64,000 nucleotides of DNA from an uncultured Collinsella sp. (GTDB taxonomy: Bacteria; Actinomycetota; Coriobacteriia; Coriobacteriales; Coriobacteriaceae), in the NCBI GenBank assembly GCA_902470695.1, contig CABRHH010000002.1, positions 117,745 to 181,744 on the forward strand, given 5' to 3'. Made by a program: the position numbers and the translations under genes. The stretch's first letter is position 1; every line of letters starts with the position of its first letter. The notes beneath the pieces are model-generated. The model searched no databases, was not told the DNA's origin, and saw nothing but the letters and a program-made list of their open reading frames with translations. Of this stretch, positions 42,504 to 50,026 are shown in pieces.

Positions 42504-43499
42504 ATGAACGAGAAACTAAGCGGGCGAACATTCGAGATGCCGGCCATCCTCGACAGGTGCAATGCCTTCGAGCGGGCGATATGTAGGATGGTTTTCCAGG
42601 ACAAATACAGCTCCAGTGTGAAGACCTACCATGTCATCGACCATCTCGCCTCGCGTGGAGAAGAGCTCGGGCTCATGAGCTCCTCGGGCTACTTGACGGC
42701 GATAGAGGCACTGAAGAGATTCAGCTCTTACCACGCTAAGCTCATCAGGGGGTTTGCCGGGGAAAGGCGGGCGTTCTACGCGGTCAAGCATGCCATGTCC
42801 GATGCCGAGCGCCTGGTCAACCTCGAGCTCGACTACGAGGTCGAGCACAACGAGTTTGACCAAATACTCATCACCAGGCAGGGCCTCCTGGTCATCGAGG
42901 TGAAGAATTACTCCTCATCCGCCACGGTCGGGACCGACGGGATACTGAGGCTCGACAACGGAAGCGGGCATGCCTGGAACCTTGGGGAGAGGATGGCCTC
43001 CAAATGCTGTGCCTTGCGTCAGGTCGCGTCTGGAGCGATAGGGCGCGACATCGCCGATGAGCGGATCGTCCCCCTCTTGGTAAACGCCAACGAAAGAAGT
43101 TCGGTCAAGAGCGGGTTCGAGGGAATCGCGATCGAGGGCACGGGAAGCATCGGGCGCCGTATCGGAAAGCTGTTTGAGGAAGATGCGATCTTGAACACCG
43201 AGGAAATGGCCGCGATCAAAGCGGCGCTCGAAGATGCCCATCATCCCATCGAGATTGCGTCGGAAATCGACTTCGAGTATGTCTCGGCCTCCCTTCATGA
43301 GGTCCTCTCGCTCATCGCCCAATCGGCGGCGATTGCGGAGGAGAACGACGTCCCTGCTGACATGGACTTTCCCACAAGCGATGCGCCAACGGAGAGACGA
43401 GAGCGAAGGTGGCCTCTCTCGATTGCCTCTGGAACCGCCATGCTTCTCTTGGGCTTTGTCGGCGGCTACGCGCTTGGATCAACGAACGTATGGAGGTAA
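42504..43499 (+). CDS. NERD-domain nuclease-like protein with C-terminal membrane anchor
   Basis: 331 residues. Residues about 15-95 form a helical module (NAFERAICRMVFQDKYSSSV...). The NERD core follows: VEHNEFDQILITRQGLLVIEVKNYSS, giving the D...ExK of PD-(D/E)XK nucleases. The C-terminal RRWPLSIASGTAMLLLGFVGGYALG is one membrane helix. First gene of a three-gene cassette with two further membrane proteins, one sharing the N-terminal module. ATG 42504 follows GAGAGGG. A strong AAGGAGG (42402-42408) sits five bases before an in-frame ATA (42414), so a longer form is possible. Confidence 0.75.
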   Translation: MNEKLSGRTFEMPAILDRCNAFERAICRMVFQDKYSSSVKTYHVIDHLASRGEELGLMSSSGYLTAIEALKRFSSYHAKLIRGFAGERRAFYAVKHAMSDAERLVNLELDYEVEHNEFDQILITRQGLLVIEVKNYSSSATVGTDGILRLDNGSGHAWNLGERMASKCCALRQVASGAIGRDIADERIVPLLVNANERSSVKSGFEGIAIEGTGSIGRRIGKLFEEDAILNTEEMAAIKAALEDAHHPIEIASEIDFEYVSASLHEVLSLIAQSAAIAEENDVPADMDFPTSDAPTERRERRWPLSIASGTAMLLLGFVGGYALGSTNVWR

Positions 43500-43503
43500 G
43501 AAG

Positions 43504-43800
43504 ATGAACGGTATGACGGAATACGCCGCTGTGCGCAACGCCGCGATAGACGCGGAAAACAACAAAGCCCCCAACTGCCAAGGGATGATCGAATCGGTTA
43601 TCGATGCGACAAGGGGCATCGCCGCACCCCAGGCGGGGCTTCTCGGATGCGCCCTCGTATCCGCAGCTGGATTGCTTGCCTACGGAATCCATGCTCTCTG
43701 CGGTCTTGCCAAAGAAGGGCATCCCGTCGAGTTCTCCGTCGGGCCTGCGCGGTTCGCAGCGAACCAAGCAACCCTCGGCGGAACTTGCCTTCCCCAATAA
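43504..43800 (+). CDS. Small single-pass membrane protein of the NERD cassette
   Basis: 98 residues. One hydrophobic stretch, AGLLGCALVSAAGLLAYGIHAL (about 46-67), between a polar N-terminus and a short tail. It starts four bases after the NERD gene stop and ends 16 bases before the next gene, so all three are one operon. I do not recognise a family. Confidence 0.65.
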   Translation: MNGMTEYAAVRNAAIDAENNKAPNCQGMIESVIDATRGIAAPQAGLLGCALVSAAGLLAYGIHALCGLAKEGHPVEFSVGPARFAANQATLGGTCLPQ

Positions 43801-43816
43801 ATGAGATAGGAGAAAA

Positions 43817-44407
43817 ATGAGCACTAACGAACTGCCCGCAATCGGGACCAAGCTGACCTACGGCGAGGCGATCGCCGCATACGACCGCTTCGAGCAAGCC
43901 GTCCTGAGGAGGGCGTACGGCGACGGGCTCTTGTCGGCGGTTAGGATGTTCGACCTGCTGTGGGAGCTGGAGTCGCTCGCCCGCAAGTTCGGGGTCGAGG
44001 ACAATGCCGTCTTCGCAAGGCTCAGGAAGAGAATCTGCGCGTTCTCGAGCGAGAGGACCGCCCTCGCGAACGGGGTGAACGGGAAGAGGTTCTACCTCAT
44101 GCAGGACAGCCAGGCGCTCAGGCGGCACGACGAGACGCACATCTTCCAGGTCGGGTTCGACGGGGAGGCACTCGTGGGGGAATTGGACGAGGTGCTCGCC
44201 CTCCTGGCCGACGAGGCCGGCGGGGGCGACGAGTACGGCGGCGTGTATTCTCCAGACTGGCTCGATCGGGGCTCCACGAACCGAGAGGAGGACCCCTTCC
44301 CCAAATGGCTCGGAGTGGGCCTGCTCGTGCTGACGGTCTGCCTCGGCATCTCCCTGATCGTTCGTGCGATATTCCAGGGCGGTCTCTACTGCAAGTGGTT
44401 CTTCTAG
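43817..44407 (+). CDS. Membrane-anchored protein sharing the N-terminal module of the NERD protein
   Basis: 196 residues. Residues about 20-100 (DRFEQAVLRRAYGDGLLSAV, then ICAFSSERTALANGVNGKRF) align without large gaps to residues 20-95 of the NERD protein. There is no nuclease motif. A membrane helix, FPKWLGVGLLVLTVCLGISLI, lies near the C-terminus. GATAGGAGAAAA precedes ATG 43817. It may be a partner or antagonist of the NERD protein at the membrane; this is inference from the shared module. Confidence 0.65.
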   Translation: MSTNELPAIGTKLTYGEAIAAYDRFEQAVLRRAYGDGLLSAVRMFDLLWELESLARKFGVEDNAVFARLRKRICAFSSERTALANGVNGKRFYLMQDSQALRRHDETHIFQVGFDGEALVGELDEVLALLADEAGGGDEYGGVYSPDWLDRGSTNREEDPFPKWLGVGLLVLTVCLGISLIVRAIFQGGLYCKWFF

Positions 44408-44430
44408 CCCCGCTGCGCATGCCTGAAGCG

Positions 44431-44490
44431 TAAAAAAATAGGGCAGAATCGCTCTCACGATCCCGCCCCGCAAACCCGAGGGTTTCTAAC
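44431..44490 (-). ncRNA. Structured RNA downstream of the Abi gene, distal copy (abiF-motif-like)
   Basis: On the minus strand: hairpin AAACC-CTCG-GGTTT (44485-44472), then GGGGCGGGATCG...CGATTCTGCCCT with a final T7 run (44438-44432). The layout and loop-proximal letters repeat those of 44561-44628, with paired changes that keep both stems. The second stem plus T-run also acts as a terminator. Confidence 0.7.
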
Positions 44491-44560
44491 TGGCTCCATT
44501 ATTCCGGGCTACTCAGTTCTGTCATTGACCCAGGTATCACCCGTCTCCTATAGCGAGTGA

Positions 44561-44628
44561 ATAAAAATAGGGCAGAGTCGCTTGCGCAAGTCCGCCCCTA
44601 AAACCGTGAAGGTTTTGCTATCTGCAGG
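44561..44628 (-). ncRNA. Structured RNA immediately 3' of the Abi gene, proximal copy (abiF-motif-like)
   Basis: On the minus strand it starts at the Abi stop codon: hairpin AAAACC-TTCAC-GGTTTT (44616-44600), then AGGGGCGGACTTG...CGACTCTGCCCT and TATTTTTAT (to 44561). Compared with the distal copy, stem bases differ but pairing is kept (for example TTG/CGA against TCG/CGA). Small RNAs of the published abiF motif are found beside genes of this protein family and are thought to act as antitoxins. Confidence 0.75.
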
Positions 44629-45591
44629 CTATTCTACCAACCCGAGCGATTCTGTCAACCTGCGAAGGAACTCGAGCGCAGAGCGAGCTGCGGCGTCGGG
44701 CCCCTTGTCGGGCAGCGCCTCGGTTCCGCCGTCGGCCCTGGCGAACATCTCGGCGAGCTCGGATGTGGCGCGCGAGCGCGAGGAGCCCTCGGGTACCAAG
44801 CTGGAATGCGCCACGAGCACGGTCGCGACCTCCTGCATGGCCGTGTTCCCCATCCACTTCCTCCTGGTCGCCTTGGGGATTCCCGCGGCGGCGACCCTTC
44901 GGGAGACGCCGCTGGGCGCCGAGCCCCGGGCGGCGCCCCTCTCGGCGAAGCAGTTGATCAGGCACGAGCCGTGCGCGGCGCAGTTGCGGACGGACTTCAC
45001 GCGCTTGAGGTCGTAGTGGGAGGCCTCGAGGCGCCTGTCGCCCCATCGCCTGGCGCAGAAGCGCACGAAGTCGATGAGGGTGCCGAACGAGGTGAGCTCC
45101 AGGAAGGTCCACATGGGCATGTCGCCGGAGTACTTCGCGTAGAGGCCCGAGCTGTAGGGGCTGCGGCCGCTCATCTTGAGCTCGCGCAGGCGGTACTCCC
45201 TGTTTGCAGCGGTAAGCGATGCCATGTAGTCGGCCACGATGGCGTAGCCGTCCTCTCCGCGGTCCTCCATCTCGCGAAGCAGTGTCACCTTCTGGAAGTG
45301 TTCGATGTCGAGCGTCATGCCGAGCAGGGCGTGGCGTAGCTCCTGGTCGAGCGCCGCGAGCAGGCGTAGCTGGCCGAAGTCGAGGTCGACGTAGCGGCCG
45401 TCGCGCGGGCCTCCCTCGTATTTCGAGAAGAGTTTGCGATAGGATGCGAGCTTGAAGAAGTTGCACTTGTTGCGCAGGTAGTCTGCGGCCTCTTCCTCGG
45501 AACACAGCTCGAAGGCTACGCCCTTCTGCTTGAGGTGCTCTATCTGCTGCTCGATCGTGAGAATCGGCTTCCTATCGTGGGGTTCGGCCAT
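44629..45591 (-). CDS. Abi_2 / AbiF-like HEPN abortive-infection protein
   Basis: 320 residues. The N-terminus LTIEQQIEHLKQKGVAFELCSEEEAADYLRN is the Abi_2 (AbiD/AbiF) opening, with NFFKLASYRKLF after it. WTFLELTSFGTLIDFVRFC and VRNCAAHGSCL (R-x4-H, the HEPN ribonuclease signature) complete the family. Such proteins cut RNA and stop growth on infection. ATG 45591 follows AGGAGACCGAGC. Two tandem structured RNAs follow it on the same strand. The C-terminal 60 residues are low-complexity and Ala/Arg-rich. Confidence 0.82.
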   Translation of the reverse strand: MAEPHDRKPILTIEQQIEHLKQKGVAFELCSEEEAADYLRNKCNFFKLASYRKLFSKYEGGPRDGRYVDLDFGQLRLLAALDQELRHALLGMTLDIEHFQKVTLLREMEDRGEDGYAIVADYMASLTAANREYRLRELKMSGRSPYSSGLYAKYSGDMPMWTFLELTSFGTLIDFVRFCARRWGDRRLEASHYDLKRVKSVRNCAAHGSCLINCFAERGAARGSAPSGVSRRVAAAGIPKATRRKWMGNTAMQEVATVLVAHSSLVPEGSSRSRATSELAEMFARADGGTEALPDKGPDAAARSALEFLRRLTESLGLVE

Positions 45592-45873
45592 GCTCGGTCT
45601 CCTGTCATAAAAAGTATTGCCTATTTTACCAGCATGTTCTCGACATTCGATGGGGGCCCCATCGTCGGCTCATGGGCAAGCCGCCTGATACGACTCCCTT
45701 TCCCTGTCGGCAGTGCAGTCGCCTGACCTGCGGCTTTGGAATCGCGTTGGAAGCTGCCCGCGACCAATCATTTGCAGTTGTTGCGAGTGGCTTGCGCGTG
45801 ATGCTGCGGTTGAGTTTCAGAAACGGGCGATTCCGCCCAATCGGGCACCCGAATCACGGCCGGAAGCCCCTTT

Positions 45874-45930
45874 GGGACAAAAACAAAAACTCAATGCCCT
45901 GAGTTTGAAAAAGGCTTTTGAAGTTGTCCC
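45874..45930. other. Intergenic inverted-repeat element
   Basis: GGGACAA (45874-45880) pairs with TTGTCCC (45924-45930) around an inner hairpin AACTCA/TGAGTT (45888-45893, 45900-45905). It lies in the 873-base gap between the Abi gene and the gene at 46465. Several short ORFs cross the gap on both strands, but none has a ribosome site or family resemblance I can support. Confidence 0.4.
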
Positions 45931-46104
45931 AGCTTTTGTCCCCGAAGCCGACGAAACGCGACGTCGCGTCATTCAACGGCACTCGCTTCGAGATGCCGCG
46001 GAAAACTGGGTGCAACTGGAGTGACGGGACGGCAGAACCGAAGCCATCGAGTGGGAGCGATTTGTCCCTCAAAACGGTTTGCAACGGTCTGGATCAGAAA
46101 GCAA

Positions 46105-46306
46105 TATAATCGCAGTTCAGAAAGGGTATCTCCGAAGTGCGGCATAAAGTTGTTGTTGGTCTGGGGGGGTCACATGAGCCCGCTGTCGGCGTGCCGGCGG
46201 CCGGCGAACCCGACACCGCCGCCCGACCATGGTGTAAAGCAAATGGCTTTCCCCGATAGGAAGGGTTTCCAAGTGCCGGGGGCGTTTTCCCGGCTTTCGT
46301 TTTTAT
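46105..46306 (+). ncRNA. Candidate small RNA of about 190 bases
   Basis: A perfect TATAAT (46105-46110) with a poor -35 is followed by GC-rich sequence with a partly self-complementary block (46186-46232), then a clear intrinsic terminator: GCCGGG (46275-46280), loop, CCCGGC (46289-46294) and TTTCGTTTTTAT. No good ORF fills the interval. It lies in the defence island, between the Abi gene and the gene converging on the PIWI-RE operon. Confidence 0.4.
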
Positions 46307-46464
46307 AGGGGCAATGGAATGAGCGAGTTGGGCCTGCCCCTCGACGCGTCGGGGAGTGAAGGCCTCCGCGGCGCCTGCTGCATTTGTGTCCGCGCAAACA
46401 AGTACGCTGTATATGTCGGAACCCATTTCACGCAACGATTGAGCAAAGAAGGGACGGCGGAGCT

Positions 46465-47280
46465 ATGAACGCTACGGACAATCTCAAGATCATCTGCGAT
46501 GCAGCTGGTACATTGCAGGAGAGGATTCGCCGGTTTCCAGACGAGGCAGAACTTCTCGCAGCAGCTCGTGCTGCCGGAATGCCAGATGCGGAAGCTTTCC
46601 TGGCGCATATCCGTTCGATATCCGTGGAGCGCCGATCTGGCTTCATTCTTGTGCCGGTGCTTTGGGATTCCGGCGATCTTGGCGGCTATCGGGAGGCGGA
46701 TTCCGACGACATTTCGTTGTTTGTAATCGATCAAGAGCTTGCTCGGGATATGGCGGTGCGGGCCAAGTTCTTTCATGATGCCGACAACCAGTTCACTGCG
46801 TACCTTGTGCGGTGGGCCCAAGAACTCAATCGCCGGGGTGACAAGTTGTTTCAGCAGTACAACTACGAGGATGATGGGCTGACGCGCGGCCTTGCGCGCT
46901 ACGTCGCCTCGCTTGAGTGCTCGCATGCCGTTGCCCATATCAACGATTCGGTTGAAGACCTGCTCGGGACTCCCCTTTTGCAGGGCGGCGCTCGCGAGGA
47001 TGCGGACCGTGCCGCTGTGCTCTCCTTGGTTGCGTGCCTCGCAGACATATCGTTGAACGGGACGTTTATGGAACGTCTGGAAGCAGGTGCCTATGATTTG
47101 CCCGATACCGAGGAAGGGCAGGAGTCCGGTACAGACTCAGGGGAGCTTGAGGACGGCGCGTCTCCTGAGCGGTGGCCCGATCAAATCGAAATCGAGGGGC
47201 AGCGCTTTTATCCGGATGCTGAGGCCCAGCAGCTCGGCTCCGCTGTGTATATTGCAGAGCTGATCGCCGGGGCGAGGTAA
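46465..47280 (+). CDS. Hypothetical acidic protein convergent with the PIWI-RE operon
   Basis: 271 residues, no membrane segment, no motif I recognise. The N-terminal third is helical (TLQERIRRFPDEAELLAAARAAG), a central part contains GFILVPVLWDSGDLGGYREAD, and the last 60 residues are very acidic before a short conserved-looking end (EGQRFYPDAEAQQLGSAVYIAELIAG). GGGACGGCGGAGCT gives a fair ribosome site for ATG 46465. It faces the PIWI gene across a hairpin, so a functional link is possible but unsupported. Confidence 0.6.
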   Translation: MNATDNLKIICDAAGTLQERIRRFPDEAELLAAARAAGMPDAEAFLAHIRSISVERRSGFILVPVLWDSGDLGGYREADSDDISLFVIDQELARDMAVRAKFFHDADNQFTAYLVRWAQELNRRGDKLFQQYNYEDDGLTRGLARYVASLECSHAVAHINDSVEDLLGTPLLQGGAREDADRAAVLSLVACLADISLNGTFMERLEAGAYDLPDTEEGQESGTDSGELEDGASPERWPDQIEIEGQRFYPDAEAQQLGSAVYIAELIAGAR

Positions 47281-47302
47281 GGCGGGGCATGTGTTTCGGC
47301 GA

Positions 47303-47331
47303 GCTTCGGGCAGGAAGGTCCTGCCCGAAGC
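47303..47331. terminator. Hairpin between convergent genes
   Basis: GCTTCGGGCAGG (47303-47314) and CCTGCCCGAAGC (47320-47331) form a perfect 12-bp stem with a 5-base loop. No T-run is present on either side, but its position between two converging genes suggests a bidirectional terminator. Confidence 0.65.
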
Positions 47332-47401
47332 GGGTCGCCCTTGTTCTCGGCTTCTTACCCCGCATCCGTGAAGGGGCGTGTCTGACCATACGCACCGGTC
47401 A

Positions 47402-50026
47402 TTACCTGCGGCGCGGTTTCGTATTCCAGATGTACTCTTCCATCAACTTCGCAAGATGGAGCGGAGCGGGTAGGTTGATATTCATATCGCTCTTAAGCAG
47501 CTGCACCATGCCCGCGCGGCTCGCTTCGGCGCGCCGGACGCATTCGAGCGCAAGCCTCTCGTCCTCGCTGGTGAGCAGCACATACTCGCTCAGGGATTTC
47601 GAATGGGCGAGCGATTCGGGTCGGCTAATCTTCGATCCGAGGAACGCGCCTATGTACTGCTTGTCACCCGGCTTGGGAGCGAGCGCAAGCAGGTAGCCAT
47701 CTGCCTTGAAGATGCCCTGCTTGTTTGCACGCTTGGGAAGGTCGGCACCTCTCTTCTCTTCAACAACGGGAACGAGGTCGGTGTAGTAGTCGGGCACCTC
47801 ATCGGTGTTGCCGGCGCGCACGCGGAGGATATGGAGCTTGGTGCCCGTCCTGTCGAAGACGGCGTCCTCAAGGGGAGTCTTATGGCCACCTCGTGTGGAG
47901 GTCGGTCCATAATGCAGAGGGCCTTCGGCGAGGCGCGCGTCCCCGATGCCGGGCCACCATTCGGGCCAGCGGATTTGTCCGTACGAGCGCACGAGCAAGA
48001 GCGCATCCTCGGCGGCTTCGTTGCTGAGCCTGTCGATCAGGCGTTTTAACATGAAGCCATCAGCGCGGCGAGCATTGTAGGCGTTCAGGGGGTTGCTTGC
48101 ACGCGCAAGCTCGAGCTGTGCTTGCCAGTAAGGTATCCAGTTGCTGTCGATCTGCGGCAGGAGCGCCTCGGTCGTTCCCGTGCGGTAGTTGATTTTCGTT
48201 GCGATGAGGGCCTCGTCCATAGGACACGACCGTTCAAGAGGGGCGGCGAGATGGATGCCGTACATCGGCGCCTCGGGTTTGAGGTCGCGCGAGTCCTTAA
48301 AGTCGTACACGAACCCAAGCTGGCGCATGAGGTCGCGCACGGCGGCAACCACACGGCTGCCGAACGTGTCGTCTCGGGTATCGATCGCGCCGTCGCCCTC
48401 GGAATCTGGCATACGTTTTCGCGGAACGAGGAATTGCGACAAGCGCCCGCTCAGCGCGAAGCCCATGCGGATTACCTGTTTTGGGTCGCGATCAACGCTC
48501 CCATCACGCCTTTGCGCGTAGTTCGGCAACAGGATGATGCATGCGGTCGGAACGTCGCTCGCGGCTTGCCCACATGCTGTTCTGATGGCATCCGTGCGTT
48601 CGCGTGCGCTGGCCAGGGATTTGTCAGGAAGTTCGGAAAGGAGGCCATCCAGTATGCGCTCGGTCATACCGATGCGGATGCCGCCCACGTCGCCCGTCGG
48701 TCCGAGGAACGCGACGGCCTCTCGGTGGGCGGCGGCGAGTTCTTCGATATCGGCTTGGGTGCCGATGAACTCGAGTTCAATGTGTGTGCTGCCCGTGGCG
48801 GCGGAGAGTCTCCGCCTATTGGCGAGCTGCCATCTCTCGCGCTCGCTGCCGTACGCGAGCTTTTTCTCGTCGAACTGCTTGATGAGGTTCTTTCTCATGA
48901 GACATTCCGGGCTGGGAGATGGCTCGGCGATTCCCCCGAGGCATGAGGCTACAAACTCGAATATCTCCGCCTTGTCGTTCACCGTCATCCCCGCGGCAAC
49001 TGTATGCTTGGTTGGCCATGTTGCCGATGCGGATTGTGGGGACAGGATCTGCAGGTCGCGACCGGGTTGCGCCCAGCTATCAATGTGGCGCAGGTATTCG
49101 AGCGGGTCGGGCAGCTCAATTCCGGCGAAGTCCTTGAGGTTGCGAACGCTTGCCTTGTCCCAGGCAATGCGCTTGCCGCGTATGTCATAGTGGTAGGGCA
49201 CGCAGCACCAGGGCGCGCCAGGCCAGCGGACGAGGGCGTTTACGCTTTCGTTGAGATAGGGAATCCGCCTGTGCTTGCAGGCGCGGGCGCCATGCGCGAA
49301 GCGGTGGACGGACAGCTTCACGTTGAGACGCGTTTCGCGCCGTGGTGGGACGGTCTGGACGCTCAGGCCGAGCCCGATGGCATAGGCGAATCCATCGTGC
49401 CAAAGAATCTGCGAGAGCAGCTCGTAGCGCTTGTTGGTAGTCCCCAGCATGCGCTCAAAGACAAGGTCGTTACCGCAGGAAAGATGGCAGGGCTTGTCGA
49501 CGATTGAGTCGCATACGGAGAGGGCGAACCCTGGGAAGGTCAATGGGTCGGCGGGGCGGCCTTGCTCGTCGAAAAGCGTGACGTGTTCGGAATGCAAGTG
49601 CTTGGCAAGTTCACGGGGCGTGATGAGCTCGAACGCATTGCGGTGTGCCGCGCCACCGCGTCCATTATCCGGGCATGTGCTCCACAGCCAGTTGGAGATG
49701 ATGGTGCGCAACCGCGCAAGGTCGAAGGCCTTGTGTGCAAGGAGCCAGTTGGATATGGGGACGTTGCGTGCGCGGGAGACGGCGCCAACCTGTATCGGCT
49801 GGTCGAGATACTGTAAGAGCTGCGTTTTGAGCTCCCTGGTATCGAGATTCCACGGCTTGTCGCCATTGCCGAGCGTGTCGATGAGCGCGTTGTGCAGCTC
49901 TGCGGACATGTCAAGCGCATGGTAGGTGGTCGTGAATGACGGGTCCGGCACGAGCGACATCAGGTGCAGCGCGCTATTGCTGTGCGGCCGGGGCACCGCA
50001 GCTATGGGCTGATGCAATTTGGTCAT
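47402..50026 (-). CDS. PIWI-RE family protein (prokaryotic Argonaute relative)
   Basis: 874 residues. The architecture fits the PIWI-RE class: an N-terminal DUF3962-like region, a MID-like middle and an RNase-H-fold PIWI C-terminus. ILRVRAGNTDEVPDYYTDLV (about 733-752) carries the Arg and Glu that name the family, and LPAPLHLAKLMEEYI at the end resembles the usual PIWI C-terminus. I see no DDE/DEDX catalytic set. It overlaps the helicase gene by 4 bases. The family is predicted to bind guide/target hybrids in defence with its helicase and nuclease partners. Identification rests on motif memory plus the diagnostic three-gene order. Confidence 0.78.
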   Translation of the reverse strand: MTKLHQPIAAVPRPHSNSALHLMSLVPDPSFTTTYHALDMSAELHNALIDTLGNGDKPWNLDTRELKTQLLQYLDQPIQVGAVSRARNVPISNWLLAHKAFDLARLRTIISNWLWSTCPDNGRGGAAHRNAFELITPRELAKHLHSEHVTLFDEQGRPADPLTFPGFALSVCDSIVDKPCHLSCGNDLVFERMLGTTNKRYELLSQILWHDGFAYAIGLGLSVQTVPPRRETRLNVKLSVHRFAHGARACKHRRIPYLNESVNALVRWPGAPWCCVPYHYDIRGKRIAWDKASVRNLKDFAGIELPDPLEYLRHIDSWAQPGRDLQILSPQSASATWPTKHTVAAGMTVNDKAEIFEFVASCLGGIAEPSPSPECLMRKNLIKQFDEKKLAYGSERERWQLANRRRLSAATGSTHIELEFIGTQADIEELAAAHREAVAFLGPTGDVGGIRIGMTERILDGLLSELPDKSLASARERTDAIRTACGQAASDVPTACIILLPNYAQRRDGSVDRDPKQVIRMGFALSGRLSQFLVPRKRMPDSEGDGAIDTRDDTFGSRVVAAVRDLMRQLGFVYDFKDSRDLKPEAPMYGIHLAAPLERSCPMDEALIATKINYRTGTTEALLPQIDSNWIPYWQAQLELARASNPLNAYNARRADGFMLKRLIDRLSNEAAEDALLLVRSYGQIRWPEWWPGIGDARLAEGPLHYGPTSTRGGHKTPLEDAVFDRTGTKLHILRVRAGNTDEVPDYYTDLVPVVEEKRGADLPKRANKQGIFKADGYLLALAPKPGDKQYIGAFLGSKISRPESLAHSKSLSEYVLLTSEDERLALECVRRAEASRAGMVQLLKSDMNINLPAPLHLAKLMEEYIWNTKPRRR

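Noticed and set aside
44431..44628. CRISPR-like array (two similar units)
   Set aside because: Only two units, with paired base changes in stems and T-runs at the end; no uniform spacers and no cas genes. They fit tandem structured RNAs.
45750..45766. tgcccgcgaccaat resembles the core of the tRNA attachment repeat
   Set aside because: Only about 13 bases match and two C are missing from the centre; there is no integrase or matching boundary, so chance similarity is more likely than a third att site.
45854..46084. 76-codon frame on the minus strand
   Set aside because: No ribosome site, and the sequence lies within an inverted-repeat intergenic element; not enough to call a gene.
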